From Diphasiastrum complanatum (taxonomy: Eukaryota > Streptophyta > Lycopodiopsida > Lycopodiales > Lycopodiaceae): a stretch of 64,000 bases of DNA. A model generated the notes under the pieces. That model ran no database searches. It saw nothing but the letters and a program-made list of their open reading frames with translations, and had not been told where the DNA came from. Of this stretch, positions 10,857 to 23,077 are shown piece after piece. The first letter of the stretch is position 1. Each line of letters opens with the position of its first letter. Made by a program: the position numbers and the translations under genes. The stretch is taken from contig CM055111.1 in assembly GCA_029204225.1 (NCBI GenBank), positions 30,094,717 to 30,158,716 of the forward strand, read 5' to 3'.

Positions 10857-10868
10857 GCTCTGATACCA
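10857..10868 (-). other. Primer binding site of the chimeric element
   Basis: GCTCTGATACCA, the reverse complement of TGGTATCAGAGC, lies directly beside the family-A LTR. The leader between it and the gag start (10003-10856) contains no gene. Confidence 0.85.
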
Positions 10869-11198
10869 TGTGAAGAATTTCAAATCATTAAGGTCCAAAA
10901 GCATCCCTTTGATCTTTGGTTAGAAAGACAACAAATCACCAACCTTGCCAATGTGGAAAAATCAACATCTACTCTATGAATGAGATGCAAAATCTAATAG
11001 ATCTTGATCAAACATCAATCAAAACATGAAATGAAGTTGCTGTGCATACAAAAATAGTAAGCTACTGTATTTCACATGTGTGGATCCGAATATGCCATAA
11101 ATTGAGTATTCTACACACAAAATTGCAAGATATCACCAATATAGTGCACCAATGGATACATGACCCAAAGAGAACTCATGTATAAGCATGAAAAGAGA

Positions 11199-11286
<88 letters not shown>

Positions 11287-11587
11287 CTTCTCTTCCCATG
11301 GTTACATCCTTTTATAACAGTTCCAAACCTAATTTCAAACTTTGGTTTCCCTCCATAATGAAAACCCTACTATTTTTGTGACTAGATTCATTGTCTCTAC
11401 TACTCAAATTGAATCTATCAAAAACTCATGTATTACACTTTTCCACACTTTAAAAAAGTATTTATTCAAATGCTTTTAGACTAATATAACTTTGGAATGT
11501 TAAACTATAAGTCTAATATGAAATTGGCCTCAATTTCCAACTAAAAATATATACCAAATTTGACTAAACTAGTTGGAACCTTTCAGA
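10869..11587 (-). repeat. Family-A LTR with an expanded GA tract
   Basis: This aligns with 32235-32884 but is 719 bp long because AGAGAAGAGAGAAGA of the family has grown into a long GA run. It carries CACATGTGTG where other copies have CACACGTGTG. Confidence 0.8.
11202..11283. repeat. (GA)n microsatellite, ~41 units
   Basis: An uninterrupted GA run lies inside the LTR at the position of a short purine stretch in sister copies. The Ser-Leu and Arg-Glu frames across it are artefacts of the repeat. Confidence 0.97.
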
Positions 11588-12240
11588 ATTTTCTTAATAT
11601 GTGTAAATCAAGAGGTGGAATTCAAAATGCTATAGAAATGGGTTCACCTACTCGTGGGTATAAAGGAGGGCCTCCTCCACAAGTTTGAGAGCATAAAAAT
11701 TGTATTGACATGATGTTGCTTTGATAATTGAAGATCCTACTACCATGTGCATTTCTCCCTATGCTCCATTTTCATGCATTAAGTTTGGGTACTTGTGTAT
11801 GAATGTGTTTCAACTCGTTTATAATCAATCATCTTTTAGGTTTTTATCCAAAATCTAAATAGTAATGTGGCTTTACAAGCTATCAGAAAAGCTCATTGAT
11901 GACATAAACACATATCCCATATGGCATATTAGAAAATCACTCAACTCTTAGGACTTTCTCAAGTGCTTATGAACACTACTGTGGCTTGAAGGCCAAAAAG
12001 TTCCCCTCTTCATCACTACCCACATTATCGAGAGCAGCTCCAATCAAGCACTGAAATGAGAATGTACAAATAAAAAGAATTTTCTCTTTTATGAACTAGA
12101 CATTGTAAACATGAGATACTTTTCCTCCAATAACTGTCATTTTTTTTGTGATTTTGTCTTTCCTCTCTTCAAGCCTCAACTAAACTAAGCTCAATGATAT
12201 TTAAGAAACAAGAACATTGTGTTATCCAAAAAACCATATA
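11588..12240. other. Unassigned segment
   Basis: No gene or known repeat is recognised. A short open stretch near 11610-11680 (GSPTRGYKGGPPP) is too short to assign. Confidence 0.3.
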
Positions 12241-12960
12241 AGATCCTACTACATTGATTGGTGGTGAGTACATTTCTACCAAGTTCATGCAAATGGGATC
12301 AAGAGGGAGTACACAAGTCCAAGGAACAACAAAATGGAGTGACCAAGAGGAAGAATAAAATCTTATGTGAAGGAGCCAAATCAATGAGGTTAGTTGTCGA
12401 TCTTCCTAAAACCTTTTGGGGTGAAGCTTTGTCGGGCCGAGTGTTGTATTGGATGGAAAGACACCTTTTGAGATGTTGTTTGGTAGGAGGCCAAGTGTCA
12501 AGTTTTTCAAAACTTTTGAATGCATTTGCTATATCAACATTACTCTTGATGAAAGGACAAAGGAGGATCCATCCTCAAAGAAAGATATATTTGTTGGTTA
12601 TAGTGAGGTGAGCAATGCTTACAAAGTCTATATTCCTTCAACTTAGAAAGTCATAATAGGAAGAGATGTCATTTTGTATGAAGAAAATATTCCAAAGATT
12701 TCTTCAAGTGGTGATGTGGTTATTGGATCTAACATTCTTGATGTGGATGTCAATGTTGATGATACTTTGGATGTTGATGGTTAAGATTCTTCTTCAAGTC
12801 AAAAGCCAAGGAGGACATCAAGGCAAAAGCAACAACCTTCAAGGCTCACATATGATGAGAATGGTAAGCAAGTGGAAGTTACTCATTTGGCATTTCTCAC
12901 ATATTTTGGCGAATCTTCTTGTGTAGATGATGCTATGCAAGGGAATGGTTTTTTTTTATG
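12241..12960 (+). pseudogene. Family-A integrase and hinge fragment
   Basis: In shifting plus frames the segment encodes the C-terminal half of a copia integrase core (QQNGVTKRKNKILCEGAKSM; catalytic E replaced by K), the conserved region ERTKEDPSSKKDIFVGYSEV, and the hinge (PRRTSRQKQQPSRLTYDENGKQV). Frameshifts occur near 12290 and 12440, with stops near 12645 and 12783. It ends in SSCVDDAMQ and then meets a truncated family-A LTR at about 12964. The same ending occurs at 43.7 kb. Confidence 0.75.
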
Positions 12961-12963
12961 GAA

Positions 12964-13469
12964 TGGAAGAGTGTGGGAAAGTTAGAAGGTGAATTTGAGT
13001 AGATTCAAATTTGAATGTTTGGGTACTTTGAATCTAGACCCAAAAATAATAGGGTTAGCATTTTGGAGGAAAAGCCAAGTAGCCAAATAGGATTTGGACC
13101 TATTATAAAAGGATGTAGCTCATGGAGAGAGTGATCTTATCTCTTCTCTATCTCATTTCATGCTTATACATGGTTCTCTTGGGTTCTACTATCCATTGGT
13201 GCACTATACTTGTGATTACATGCAATTTTATGTGTAGAATGATCTATATTTGTTATTTTTGGATCCACACGTATGAAATATAGTAGCTTGCTAGTTTTGC
13301 ACAAAAACCAACAATACTTTATCATTTCATTCAAGTTCTATTAGTATTTGCATCTCATTTTGTGTGTAGAAGCTGATTTTTCTACATTGGTGAGATTGGT
13401 AGTGTATTTCTCTTTCTAACCAAATATCTTTCAAGTGGATAGGATCTTAATGATCTGAAATCTTTCACA
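12964..13469 (+). repeat. Truncated family-A LTR of A2
   Basis: About 150 bp of the LTR start are missing (it enters at GTGTGGGAAAG), and the rest matches the family to TTTCACA at 13469. A TATA-like TTATAAAAGG is near 13104. The following TTGTATCAAAACTT (13470-13483) is a mutated primer site. From there to 14063 is leader without a gene. Confidence 0.78.
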
Positions 13470-14063
13470 TTGTATCAAAACTTGTGTTTTAGGTTATGAA
13501 GGAAATCAAATCTATCAATGATTTGGTGAAGATATCAAGGCTAGAGCATGCTAGAGGGGACTCTACACCAAAATCGAGTTTTTTGCTTTTCTAGATTGGA
13601 TCTTTTGTAGATAAAAACCCTATATAGGTCTATAAACTTAATCAATTTCAATTTTTGATTTCACATACTGGATATTTTTGGATCATTAGACCAGTCTAAG
13701 TGGTGGCTATTAGATTGCATAATTAAAATTTCAGCATTTGCCTCTAGATTTGGAAAAGTCAATCTTTTGTGATTTTGACAAAACCCTAATTTTGATTGGA
13801 TCTCTAGATAGTGAGGTTTATAGACGTCATTTGAGTGTGTTTCAATCTTAGAAAGTGGCAAAAGTCATTAGATTGAGGATAGATCATAGGTTGATCAAGA
13901 TTCCATGATTCTATGCGTTGATTTGTTTGATATAAGTGCTAGAAGAGAATTTTTTGAGATAGTTTCAAATCTTGGTGATTTCATTTGAAAGCATTTGTTG
14001 CTGTTCAAAGGAGTGATTTGTGCATTGAAACAGGTAAAGAAAATGAGATCAAGTCATTGCTAC

Positions 14064-15492
14064 ATGGCAACCTCAATCGAAGTCATGTTGGAAGTCAATG
14101 ATAGGCTTACCTCAGGTAACTATTCGTTGTGGAAAGTGAGGATGGAGTCGCTTCTTGAGATGAATGATGTTTTGGATATTGTTGTAGGTTTGGAGGAGAG
14201 ACTAGCAACACAACAAGATCAAGTGAGGTATGACAAGAGGGCCAAGAAGGCTCTACACATGATAAACATGAATGTTACCAATGAGCTTCTCAAGGAAGTT
14301 GGTAGGTGCACATCATCTTTGGAAGCTTGAAATTCATTGAAGAAACTTTATGAATCGAAGTCTACTTCTAGAGTGTTGACTCTAAGAAGAAAATCTTTTC
14401 TTGTTTGCAAAAGAATGAAGAAAGTCCAAGTACTTTTGTTTTGAAAGCATTGAATGATGAGTTGGCTTGCATTGATGAAAGCATTAAGGAAGGAGAGCTT
14501 ATTCAAGTGATTCTTGATGTCTTGTTGGATGCTCATGCTAACATTGTTCAAAGTATTGCTATTCAAAAGACTTTGCCAAGTTTGATGGATCTTCAAGAGA
14601 TCTTGATCAATGAAAAATATAGGCTTCAAGCAAGAGGTGGATCTACATCAACACTTCAAGAGGATGCTATGTTCACAAAGGGCAAATTCAAGGGCAAAAC
14701 CAAAAGCAAGTGGTCTAAAGGGCAAGATCAAGTGGATGCTTCTTCAAGTGGCAAAAAGAAGGATAGATCAAAGCTCAAGTGCTTCTATTGTGGCATCAAA
14801 GGACACTTTGCAAGTGAGTGCTACAAGAAGAAGAGAGATCAAGGAGACAAGCAAGGTAATCTTACTCTTGATGAGGATGGTTTGGATGTTCAAGATGCAA
14901 ATGATGATGCTTTTTTGATGTCCTCATGTATGCTTGCTAATGATGGGGATCTAGATCCTTGGTGGATTGATAGTGGAGCAAGTTCACACATGACCATTCA
15001 CAAAGAATACTTCACTTTTTTGTTGGCATATGGAGATGACAAGAGGGTGATCTACACAACAATGATGGTGAGTGTGCAATCAAAGGGATTGGCACAATTC
15101 CTATTTCTCTCTCTACAAATAGGAATGTTCATTTGGAGAATGTCTTGTTTATTCCATCTATTACCAAGAATTTGCTTAGTGTGAGTCAAATTTTAAGTAA
15201 AGGCCTCAAGGTGGAGTTTGATGGAGATGCTTGTATGATCAAAAGGAAGGATGTTTTGGTTGGAAAAGGTAAAAGGCAAGGGATCTTGTTCAAACTAGAT
15301 GCTTGTATTATTGCTAACCAAGTTGGATGTTTTGCAAGGGAGCAAATACCTATTCAAGAGGTCTGGCATAAAAGGATGGGACACCTCAACTTCAAGTCAT
15401 TGGAGGTAATGGCTAGGAAGAAGATTGTGATAGGTCTTCCAAGTTCCTTAAGTGGCATCAAACATGTTTGTGAGTCTTTGTGGAACAACTGA
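14064..15492 (+). pseudogene. Family-A gag-protease-pre-integrase (A2)
   Basis: Gag starts at 14064 (MATSIEVMLEVNDRL) and meets a TGA at 14328-14330 where relatives have Trp (EAW). The frame shifts near 14390 and runs on from 14405 with the CCHC knuckle CFYCGIKGHFASEC and the protease motif WWIDSGASSHM. After a shift near 15060 it continues (ENVLFIPSITKNLLSVSQIL) to the pre-integrase motif VWHKRMGHLNFKSL. It breaks off after KHVCES. A1 has the same TGA at the same codon. Confidence 0.82.
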
Positions 15493-15546
15493 TCAAACAG
15501 ATCTTAATTTTACTAACAAAGCATGTAGTTTACTTGACAAAGGATA

Positions 15547-15875
15547 ATGAAGAGAATCTTTGTTGGCTATATTGAAGTAAGAAAAGCTTATATGGTTTAC
15601 ATTCCTAAGTCAAAGAAAGTTCACATTTCTAAGGATGTTGTCTTTGAAGAGGAGAATGCGGATAAGCTTAATGTTGTTGACGTTGATCAATCTAACATTT
15701 TTGATGGTAATGAAGATGGTTCTTTGGATGGTGATGGTGGAGATGCTTCTCCAAGTCAAGTTCTAAGAAGGTCCTCAAGGGAAAGACAAAAGCCATCTAG
15801 TCTTACATATGATGATAAGGGTAAGCAAGTGGAAGTGACTAGTAATATGATCTGCAAAACTTGCACACCCTTTTA
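15547..15875 (+). pseudogene. Integrase-RT hinge remnant (A2)
   Basis: The fragment starts in the conserved RIFVGYIEVRKAYMVYIP region, passes the acidic spacer and ends with the hinge motif RRSSRERQKPSSLTYDDKGK. The whole integrase core between 15492 and 15547 is deleted. It stops at TTTTAG before any RT motif. Confidence 0.75.
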
Positions 15876-16124
15876 GAAATCATGGATGAAGGAGTGATAT
15901 ATGAATATTTTGAAATGTTAGGCATGGAGGAAACGTACACGCCATCTCACAGGTTGAGTAACATTTATAGTCACCTTACTTCATGGATATTGAACTATAG
16001 AAACCAAGTGACACCAGTTAATGAAGATGAATATAATGATCCTAGTATAGTTTCAACCTTGCAGCACAATCATGTTAGCAGATTCCAGATAATCCCTAGA
16101 TGTCGAGCCAAGCTGAAGACATAG
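15861..16124 (+). other. Orphan 87-codon ORF
   Basis: The open frame (starts MHTLLEIMDEGVIYEYF) lies between the end of A2 and the gypsy LTR and overlaps the LTR edge. It resembles no retrotransposon protein I know. It may be an older host or element fragment, or chance. Confidence 0.2.
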
Positions 16125-16950
16125 AATATCTCTCACCCATGATCAAGGAGGTCTCAGAAGGAGGAGAGCAGAAGAAGCTGAGAGCCGAGCATGAGAGCCA
16201 AGAAATTACTAGCTAGGATGACAATGAAATATCTATGTGAGCCTACATGGTGTATCCCAGAGAAGGAATGACCATGTAGGAGCTAGTCATATTTCCTAGG
16301 CTTTGTAAATAGATGTAGACCCCCCTTAAATCAGTTAGAGTGAGCCACCTTTTGATGGTGACCTTTAGTGGAAAGGCAAATTTCACATGTAATTTCTAAT
16401 TTGGTGGAATTGCCACTTGGGCTCCACATGGGCAGCCTTCTTGCTTATTTAAGGGCCCCTCTCTCTTGTGAGAGAGCTTTGAATATATTGTCAAGTCCTC
16501 TTGAGTAAATAAAGTAGATCCTCCATGAGTTCTTGATAATTACTAAGCTCCTTGTTCATGGCAATGTTCTTGAGTGAAGTTTCTATGAGCATGCTTTGAT
16601 TCCCTTGTATTGTGGATTAACTAGGTTCTTGTTTTCTTCCTTGCTTAGTTGTGGATAATAAGGTAGGAATCAGCATGCAAGTAAACTAAATAGGTTGGTT
16701 TGTGGTGTAGATCTTGCATACTTTCTTACATTCCAGTTCTTGATTGTTCCTGGGCATTCTAAGCATCAAGAGATGAGTGTTTCTTGATTCTTGGACTGTC
16801 AAAATGCTGTTAGGAATCTAGTTTCTTGTTTCTTGTTTCAGTAGTTAATCTTGTTCTGATTTAGTAGGCAGTGGTAGGATTGCTCCCTATTCCAGAACGT
16901 TGATCTTCTTGAGCTAAGTCTGGTTACATGGCTGGCTTATGCATGTAGCT
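16095..16950 (+). repeat. 5' LTR of the gypsy element (family G)
   Basis: The segment is homologous to 56403-57200. Shared blocks include GAATGACCATGTAG, GTGAGCCACCTTTTGATGGTGACC and CTTGCTTATTTAAG (TATA-like, near 16444). Both ends are uncertain: the left follows where homology to the second copy fades, the right lies just before the primer-like sequence. Confidence 0.6.
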
Positions 16951-16951
16951 G

Positions 16952-16963
16952 AGTATCAGAGCC
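16952..16963 (+). other. Probable primer binding site of the gypsy element
   Basis: GTATCAGAGCCG lies at the inner edge of the LTR, within GAGTATCAGAGCCGTGACTC. It resembles a tRNA 3'-end complement, but the tRNA cannot be assigned confidently. Confidence 0.45.
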
Positions 16964-17359
16964 GTGACTCCCCACTGACAGGCTAGGGATACTTACTGTG
17001 AATTGAGAAAATACTTCTGCGATAATTGTTCTAATAAGAAGAGCAAACCATAGCAACCATAACTATAGAAGAATGAAGAAAGAACGGTAAGAAGAAGTAA
17101 AAGAAACAAAACCGTGTTCACAGATTCAGTGAATCTGTGAACATTTGGTGCCGTTCCACAACTACACAGTCATTAAACCGCACCAAACCATTCTGATATG
17201 TGCGAAAAAACCATCACTCTTAGGACTCCCACACTTCATTACAGAGCTCCCACCTTCGTCCTGACTAGCGTGCAGCTCATTCTCAACCGGCGCTTCATGC
17301 TCCTTACCAAGCCAAGCCACTACAAAACAATCCTGCCATGTCTTGAGTTACATCTCATC

Positions 17360-17860
17360 CGACGCATTTGCTCACATCTCAACCGACGCATTTGCTCACA
17401 TTTAAACCGACGCATTTGCTTAGATCTCGACTGACAGCTTCCGTTACGATCTCGACCGACGTCCCGCGTCAGATCTCGACCGACTACCTCGTGTCATATC
17501 TCGATCGATAACTTCCGTTAAGGACTCAACCGACGCTTTGCGTCCAATCTCGACCGATAGATTCCGTTATGATCTCGACCGATGTCCCGCATCAGATCTC
17601 AATTGACGACCTCGCATCAAATCTTGACCGACGACTTCCGTTAAGATCTCAACCGACAGATTCCGTTACGATATTGACCGATGGCTTTGCGTCAGATCTC
17701 TACTAAAGACCTAGTGTCAAATCTCGATCGACGGCATTTGTTAAGATCTCAACCAACGCTTGGCGTCCAATCTTGAGCGACAGCTTCCGTTACAATCTTG
17801 ACCGATGACATCAAGTCAGTTATTGACCGACAAGTAAATCTCAAATCTCAGCTGACCCTT
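17360..17860 (+). repeat. Degenerate ~23-27-bp tandem array in the gypsy leader
   Basis: About twenty contiguous units share the core ATCTCGACCGACG followed by a variable CTTCCGTTA, CCCGCGTCA or TTTGCGTC. Units alternate between a CTTCCGTTA and a GCGTC ending, suggesting a higher-order pair. It sits upstream of gag and contains no long ORF. Confidence 0.8.
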
Positions 17861-18600
17861 GAACCGCCGAGACCATATTCAAATGCACTACAGTCATTAT
17901 GACCACTCCAACGATAGCAACCGCATCCAAGCTATGGCACCGACCGTTTTGACCCGTAGCGACCGCACACCAATCACACCATTTTTTTCACCAACCCCAT
18001 ACATAGTTGCACTATAGTAACCGCCATCACCGCACCTGATCGCAACTGACAACCACAATCCATCGTACACCCGTAGGGATCGTAATCCATCGCAAACTAT
18101 ACAGACCGAAAACTATCGCAACCCACCGCAATCCAATCATCTCCATTTTCAAACCGTAGAAACCACACCGCCACGTTCCAACGCTCACACAAATTTAACC
18201 ACACTCACCGTGCAGCCGTAGCAACCTCATTCACCTCCAACCTGATTGTATTCAAACCACAATCAATAGTAACACCTGCATTCAAACCATTCCATCTCCA
18301 TTTGTCCTTACATCCGTCCCAATACCATCTAAACACACACAACCACTACATTCACCTACACCCATCTCCATTTGCCATCCTCGCAATAGATTCCAACTGA
18401 CACCGCCCTAGACCACAACAACCACTAGCAGCCACACTACAACAACACATCTATAACCTGGCATAAACGTAACACCTGCATTCATCTGTATCAACCGCCA
18501 ACTAGTCAATTTGCACTCGCATCAATCATGGACCCATAGCAACTACATTCCGACGAACGTATCCACCGTAACACAGAGTCCAAGAGGCCTATTTCTACGA
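17861..18600 (+). other. Rest of the gypsy leader, C/A-rich low complexity
   Basis: The strand is rich in ACCGCA, CCGTAGCAACC and CATTCAAACC words, loosely repeated. No coding function is seen. It links the tandem array to the gag start. Confidence 0.5.
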
Positions 18601-18615
18601 TACTCTAAAGTTGTT

Positions 18616-20364
18616 ATGGATCGTCCCTACGACCCAAATTCTACGGAGGACTATCCACCAGAGATGGTCTCCCCATCCACCAAACAGGTTTGATTTAATC
18701 GATATTCCAGGATGAAATCCCAAGTCCAAGATCCATCCACCAATCCATTCGACAGATGGGAACCCATGCGTTATGAAGCTCATTATGAACGACCACATTT
18801 TCATGCTGCCGAATCTTCACATGCACGAGCTCACTTAAACAGAGCTTTTGCAAATAATGTTCGGCGTACTGAAAAATGTACCCCAAAGCTAGACTTGCCT
18901 AAGTACGATGGTAACACTGATCCTCAAAGATTTCTTCAAGTCTTTGAGAATGCATGTGATGTCTATGGCGAGACATCACCAGACGCCATGGTACAACTCT
19001 TCTCGATGACCATGATCGATCGAGCATGAGAATGGTTTTTTAACCTTGATCGTGAAGATAAACGTGATTGGTCACTCTTAAAGGAGGCATTTATCAAATG
19101 CTTCAAGCCTTTTCGCTTGATAGAAAGTCCTTTTGTCAAGCTTAGTAACATTAAAATGACAAAAGACGAAAAAGTCCGTGACTACATTGAACGATTTAAA
19201 AGATTAAAAAGTCAGGTACAAGAGCAACCCACTGAGTCCATGCTCATAATTTGGTTTCTCGTTAGACTTCCATGATGGATACGACGTGAACTTCATTCCA
19301 ATAATGAATATACATCATTGAAAAAAGCCATGTCTGATGCCATTCGGGAAGAAGACGAGGGTTCTGATGTTGATGAACCACGTGAACGGAGAGCACATCG
19401 TGTTGTCCAAGAAGCTCGACCAAACGACGAAACTTGAGAACAGTTGTGGAAAACACAGATGGAGTTGCTTAACCAGCAACACCAACAACAAATGGAGAAT
19501 CTCACAAAAGAGTTTCAAAATACTCTTAAATCTATCCAGAGTTCGATGCCAGGTCAGTTACCCACTGGCCAAATCCACCATAGCTGAGAGAACACATGGT
19601 GCCCTCATTGTCGAGGTGCACACACTGGCAATGAATGCCCTTCCTACCAGCCAGTCCCAGATACTTCATTGATTAAATGTGACATCTACAACTTTATGGG
19701 GCATACCTCTCTTTATTGCTATTATCATCCGAGGAGCCAGCCTCACAACCAGTCAGGAGGACACTATCAACCTCCTCGACAGCCGTTTGTTTCACAGCAC
19801 CAACATACGCACCACCAACCACGAAACAACCAGGTCCATATACAAGAGTTGCCCAGACAACCTAGACATAAAGCTCAACCACAGCTGGCGCTCTTAGGAC
19901 CACCACCAAGAGGACAACAAGATCTAAGAGCACAAAAACATAGACATCCTCGAGAGTCTGCAAAAGCACATCTGGTAGAAAACTCCTACGATCACTCATA
20001 TCATCATAATACAACACTTCCATCATCTAGTCCTCACCGATATCAAACCAACAACTCATACTCGTGCAAACAAGATGAGTATTCCACACCAGAAAACCCA
20101 ACACAACTAGCCATCCAAGATGGTTATGCTATTGCCACAGAACCAATGAGCAACCGATGCCTTATTTGTGGCGAAACAGGACACTTCATGGTTGATTGTA
20201 AAGTTAAGAACCAATACCATGCGGAGTGTCCAGACTATGTTCGCAAACACAGTTTCAAGGACTGTCCAAAACAACCTAACAGGATTCTACCAGTACATCA
20301 TATATCATCCGAACCTGTTAGAGTTCTAACTAGAGCACAATGCCAACAACAAGAACAACATTAA
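18616..20364 (+). pseudogene. Ty3/gypsy gag
   Basis: One continuous frame begins MDRPYDPNSTEDYPPEM and carries the retrotransposon gag core (EWFFNLDREDKRDWSLLKEA) and the zinc knuckle CLICGETGHFMVDC near the C-terminus. In-frame TGA stops lie at 18691, 19027, 19273, 19435 and 19585, with TAA at 20362. There is no frameshift. A Gln/His-rich stretch separates the core from the knuckle. The start was taken upstream of the first stop because the sequence is conserved-looking and in frame. Confidence 0.8.
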
Positions 20365-20592
20365 AATAATATCAAATCAGCTGACCCACATGGAAGCCAT
20401 TTGACGGCTTCCACATTACCAAATGACTACCCAGACCCACAAGTGGAACAAAGGCAATACAATAAATTTCGAGATGAATTTTTGCGAGAGGAAGAAAAAA
20501 CAAAAAGTCTGTTATGAGCTCAAACCCCCGAAAAGGAGCCATTCCTACAGGGACTTGAAATATTCTCTGACCTCCTGCAAGCTCAACTCACC

Positions 20593-21504
20593 ATGCCATT
20601 CCATATCACAATAAAATCCTTTACTGGGCTTCAACGTTATATCCATCGAAGTTTTCAACTGCCTACTATTCCTGATGAACAACGGAAAATAGAAGAGATT
20701 CTTGAAATTTCCCAAATTCCTATGAATCTGATAAATATAGGTGTTGTTAAGGGGAATAGCATCACCCTATCTTTATCCTATAAAGACTATCTGGCAGTAT
20801 CTGTTATCCTCGATAGCAGATCAGACATTAATATTATGGCTTTGTCCTTCGCAAAGTCATGGGGCTTTCATACCCTCGATCAACCACGATACAAACTTTG
20901 CATGGCTGATCAACGAGTTACCGACCCTGTTGGTCATTTATCAAATATAAAAGTTCGAATAGTAGGTGTCAAGTTTGTCATCGATTGTGTCATCTTAGAC
21001 CTACCAAAAGATGCCAATACTTATAAACTCCTTCTTGGTACACCCTGGCTCCAGATGGTAGGTGTTGTCCAAGATTGGAAACATAGCAAAATTACCTTTG
21101 GCAACCACGATAAACGAGTCACTTTTGACTCAAATGGCCATGTCAAGCCCGCCAAGGTATACGATGATTGGTCATCCACAAAATATGATGAATTAGATAG
21201 TGTCCCAATACAACCAAAACGCCACTATACACGATCCACGGACATAATCAATTGGGGTCAAGCACTTGGCACAGTGGACTATGCTGATTCTAATCGATGT
21301 CGTATCGAAACTACTGCAGAAGATGTGGATATTCTCCCATCTTCTACAGACATTGACACACCCATCATCCCACTTATGATGATTGACCCGATTCCTATAG
21401 CTTGGTGCCCAGGAGAACCTAGTGTCTCTACTGCCCATGTTTCGGAAGAAGGAATTCTTTCCATGGATGATCTAGAAATGACAGATGAACATGTACTCCT
21501 ATAA
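20593..21504 (+). pseudogene. Ty3/gypsy aspartic protease region
   Basis: The 303-codon frame is in phase with gag and RT. The protease core is VILDSRSDINIM, with D74-S75 followed by R76 in place of the usual Gly (a G-to-A change). It is followed by LLLGTPWL, the conserved flap-distal motif. The frame ends in TAA at 21502. The missing active-site glycine argues against activity. Confidence 0.78.
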
Positions 21505-21564
21505 CTCGATGCACAACCTTATCTGCGAAAATCGATTCCTAAGGAGATAAAGACACCAGGACCA

Positions 21565-23043
21565 TTGGCTCATGTCCAACTGACATCCAAGGTACCCAAC
21601 GCACAAGCGTATAGACCCAAAACCAAAGTGTATACATGGGATGTGTATCTAGACAAGGTCTGGGATACAATAGACGACGATATAATAAGTGAGGTAACCA
21701 CACCACCCACTCAAAACCCTCAACAACCTCGGTTACAAACAAATAAAATTATTGATACAAAACTAACCGAGCGCCAAAAACAGATGCGTGCGAAGCTTAA
21801 GCAGCCAATAAAGCCCTTGTCTAAAGAGCACAATTCCAAACCATTAGACCAAGCTTCCACCTCCGGTAGTGACTCATCAAAGGTGATTCCCACAGTTCCA
21901 GAAAACCTTGTGGAACCACCTTTTGATCTTCCACAAAAGTCTAAAGATTTCACACTGGATGACGTTGTTATCCAGTTACCGCACCCACACCGGGAACCTA
22001 GACCAAGTTCCAACTCCTTTGAAGGACCTGCTAAGACAATTCAACTAAACCTGAAAGATTTTGACAAGGAGATAGATCGAATAGTTCATGTTGGTGCACG
22101 TTTGTCATCAACCCAACTTTCTGATATGGAAACATTACTCCGCAAATACAAGGATGTATTTGCATGGAATTATACAGAAATGAAAGGAATCCCACCTGAA
22201 ATAGTCGTCCATAGGATTTTTTTAGAAGACAATGCTAAGCTTGTTAGGGCTAAACCTTACCAAAGTAACCCTACCTATCGTGAGAGGATCGACGAAGATA
22301 TTAAGAAATTGTTGGATGCTCGCTTCATTTATGAAGTTCAACATACTGATTGAGTATCACCCATTGTGGTTGTACCCAAGAAAAATGGCAAGTTTCATAT
22401 CTGTGTCGATCTCAAAAACCTTAATGCGGTTACAAAGAAAGACCATTTTCCCTTGCCTTTAACGACCCAAATCCTAGAGGAAATGGCAGGAGCTGAAGCT
22501 TTCAGCTTCTTGGATGGATTCAGCAGTTATTTCCTTGTTCAAATAGCCCCTGAAGATAAACATAAAACGGCCTTTGCAATAGAGAACGAGGTTTATGCTT
22601 ATAATGTTATGCCTTTTGTCTTATGCAACGCCCCTTCAATGTTCCAGAGGGTCATGCAACTGGCCTTTCAAGATCTGCTACATCAGATCGTGGAGATTTA
22701 TCTCAACGATCTAGGTGTACATTCCTCCTCAGCTACGCACCTTGATGCCCTGGAGAAAATCTTCATTCGCTGTCATGGATTTTTAATCTCACTAAACCCT
22801 GATAAATGCCAAATATGGGTCACCCATGCGGTCGTACTCGGGCATATAATTTCAAAGGACGGTATTTCTACCGACCCGTCAAAAATCAAGGTTATAGTGG
22901 AAATGCCCTTACCTGCAACAGTGAAGGAAGTATATGTCTTCCTCGGTCATACAAATTATCATCGCATCTTTATAATCGACTATGCCGGCAAGGCACGCCT
23001 CGTTTATTTAGTTGTGGTAGATTCTTGCTGGACCAAAGAATGA
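21565..23043 (+). pseudogene. Ty3/gypsy reverse transcriptase
   Basis: The frame is in phase with the protease and interrupted by TGA at 22351, where relatives have Trp (DW-SPIV). RT motifs include VVVPKKNGKFHICVDLKNLN, FSFLDGFSSY and NAPSMFQRVM. The catalytic YxDD is YLND (22699-22710; Asp to Asn). VLGHIISKDGI of the RT thumb-connection follows. A TGA at 23041 and a 23-bp duplication close the frame. Confidence 0.85.
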
Positions 23044-23077
23044 ATTAAGACCTTTGAGGAGTTGAAAACAACCCTCA

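Larger units (their letters stand above)
8890..11587 (-). mobile_element. Chimeric deletion derivative: family-A 5' end joined to family-B 3' end
   Basis: The minus-strand order is family-A LTR (11587-10869), primer site, family-A leader, first ~80 codons of family-A gag, an abrupt switch near 9820 to the 3' terminal region of family B, then a family-B-type LTR (9662-8890). The two LTRs are unrelated, so this is not a normal transposition product. A deletion between neighbouring A and B elements, or a template switch, would explain it. The join falls in ...RAK/GVGK..., where B2 has KGIGK. Confidence 0.7.
12964..15845 (+). mobile_element. Element A2: decayed family-A copia element
   Basis: The plus-strand order is a truncated LTR, a decayed primer site, a leader matching A1, gag, protease, pre-integrase, then a jump over the integrase core into the hinge. 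It lacks reverse transcriptase and RNase H like A1. No 3' LTR is found; the sequence changes near 15845, shortly before the gypsy LTR. Confidence 0.75.

Noticed and set aside
11111-11381. Ser-Leu and Arg-Glu repeat proteins on opposite strands
   Set aside because: Both are translations of the (GA)n run inside an LTR.
17360-17860. Possible CRISPR-like array
   Set aside because: Units are contiguous and degenerate with no constant-length unique spacers, and they lie in a plant gypsy leader.
21193-21464. Minus-strand ORFs over the gypsy protease
   Set aside because: Antisense shadows of the plus-strand pol frame with no independent motif.
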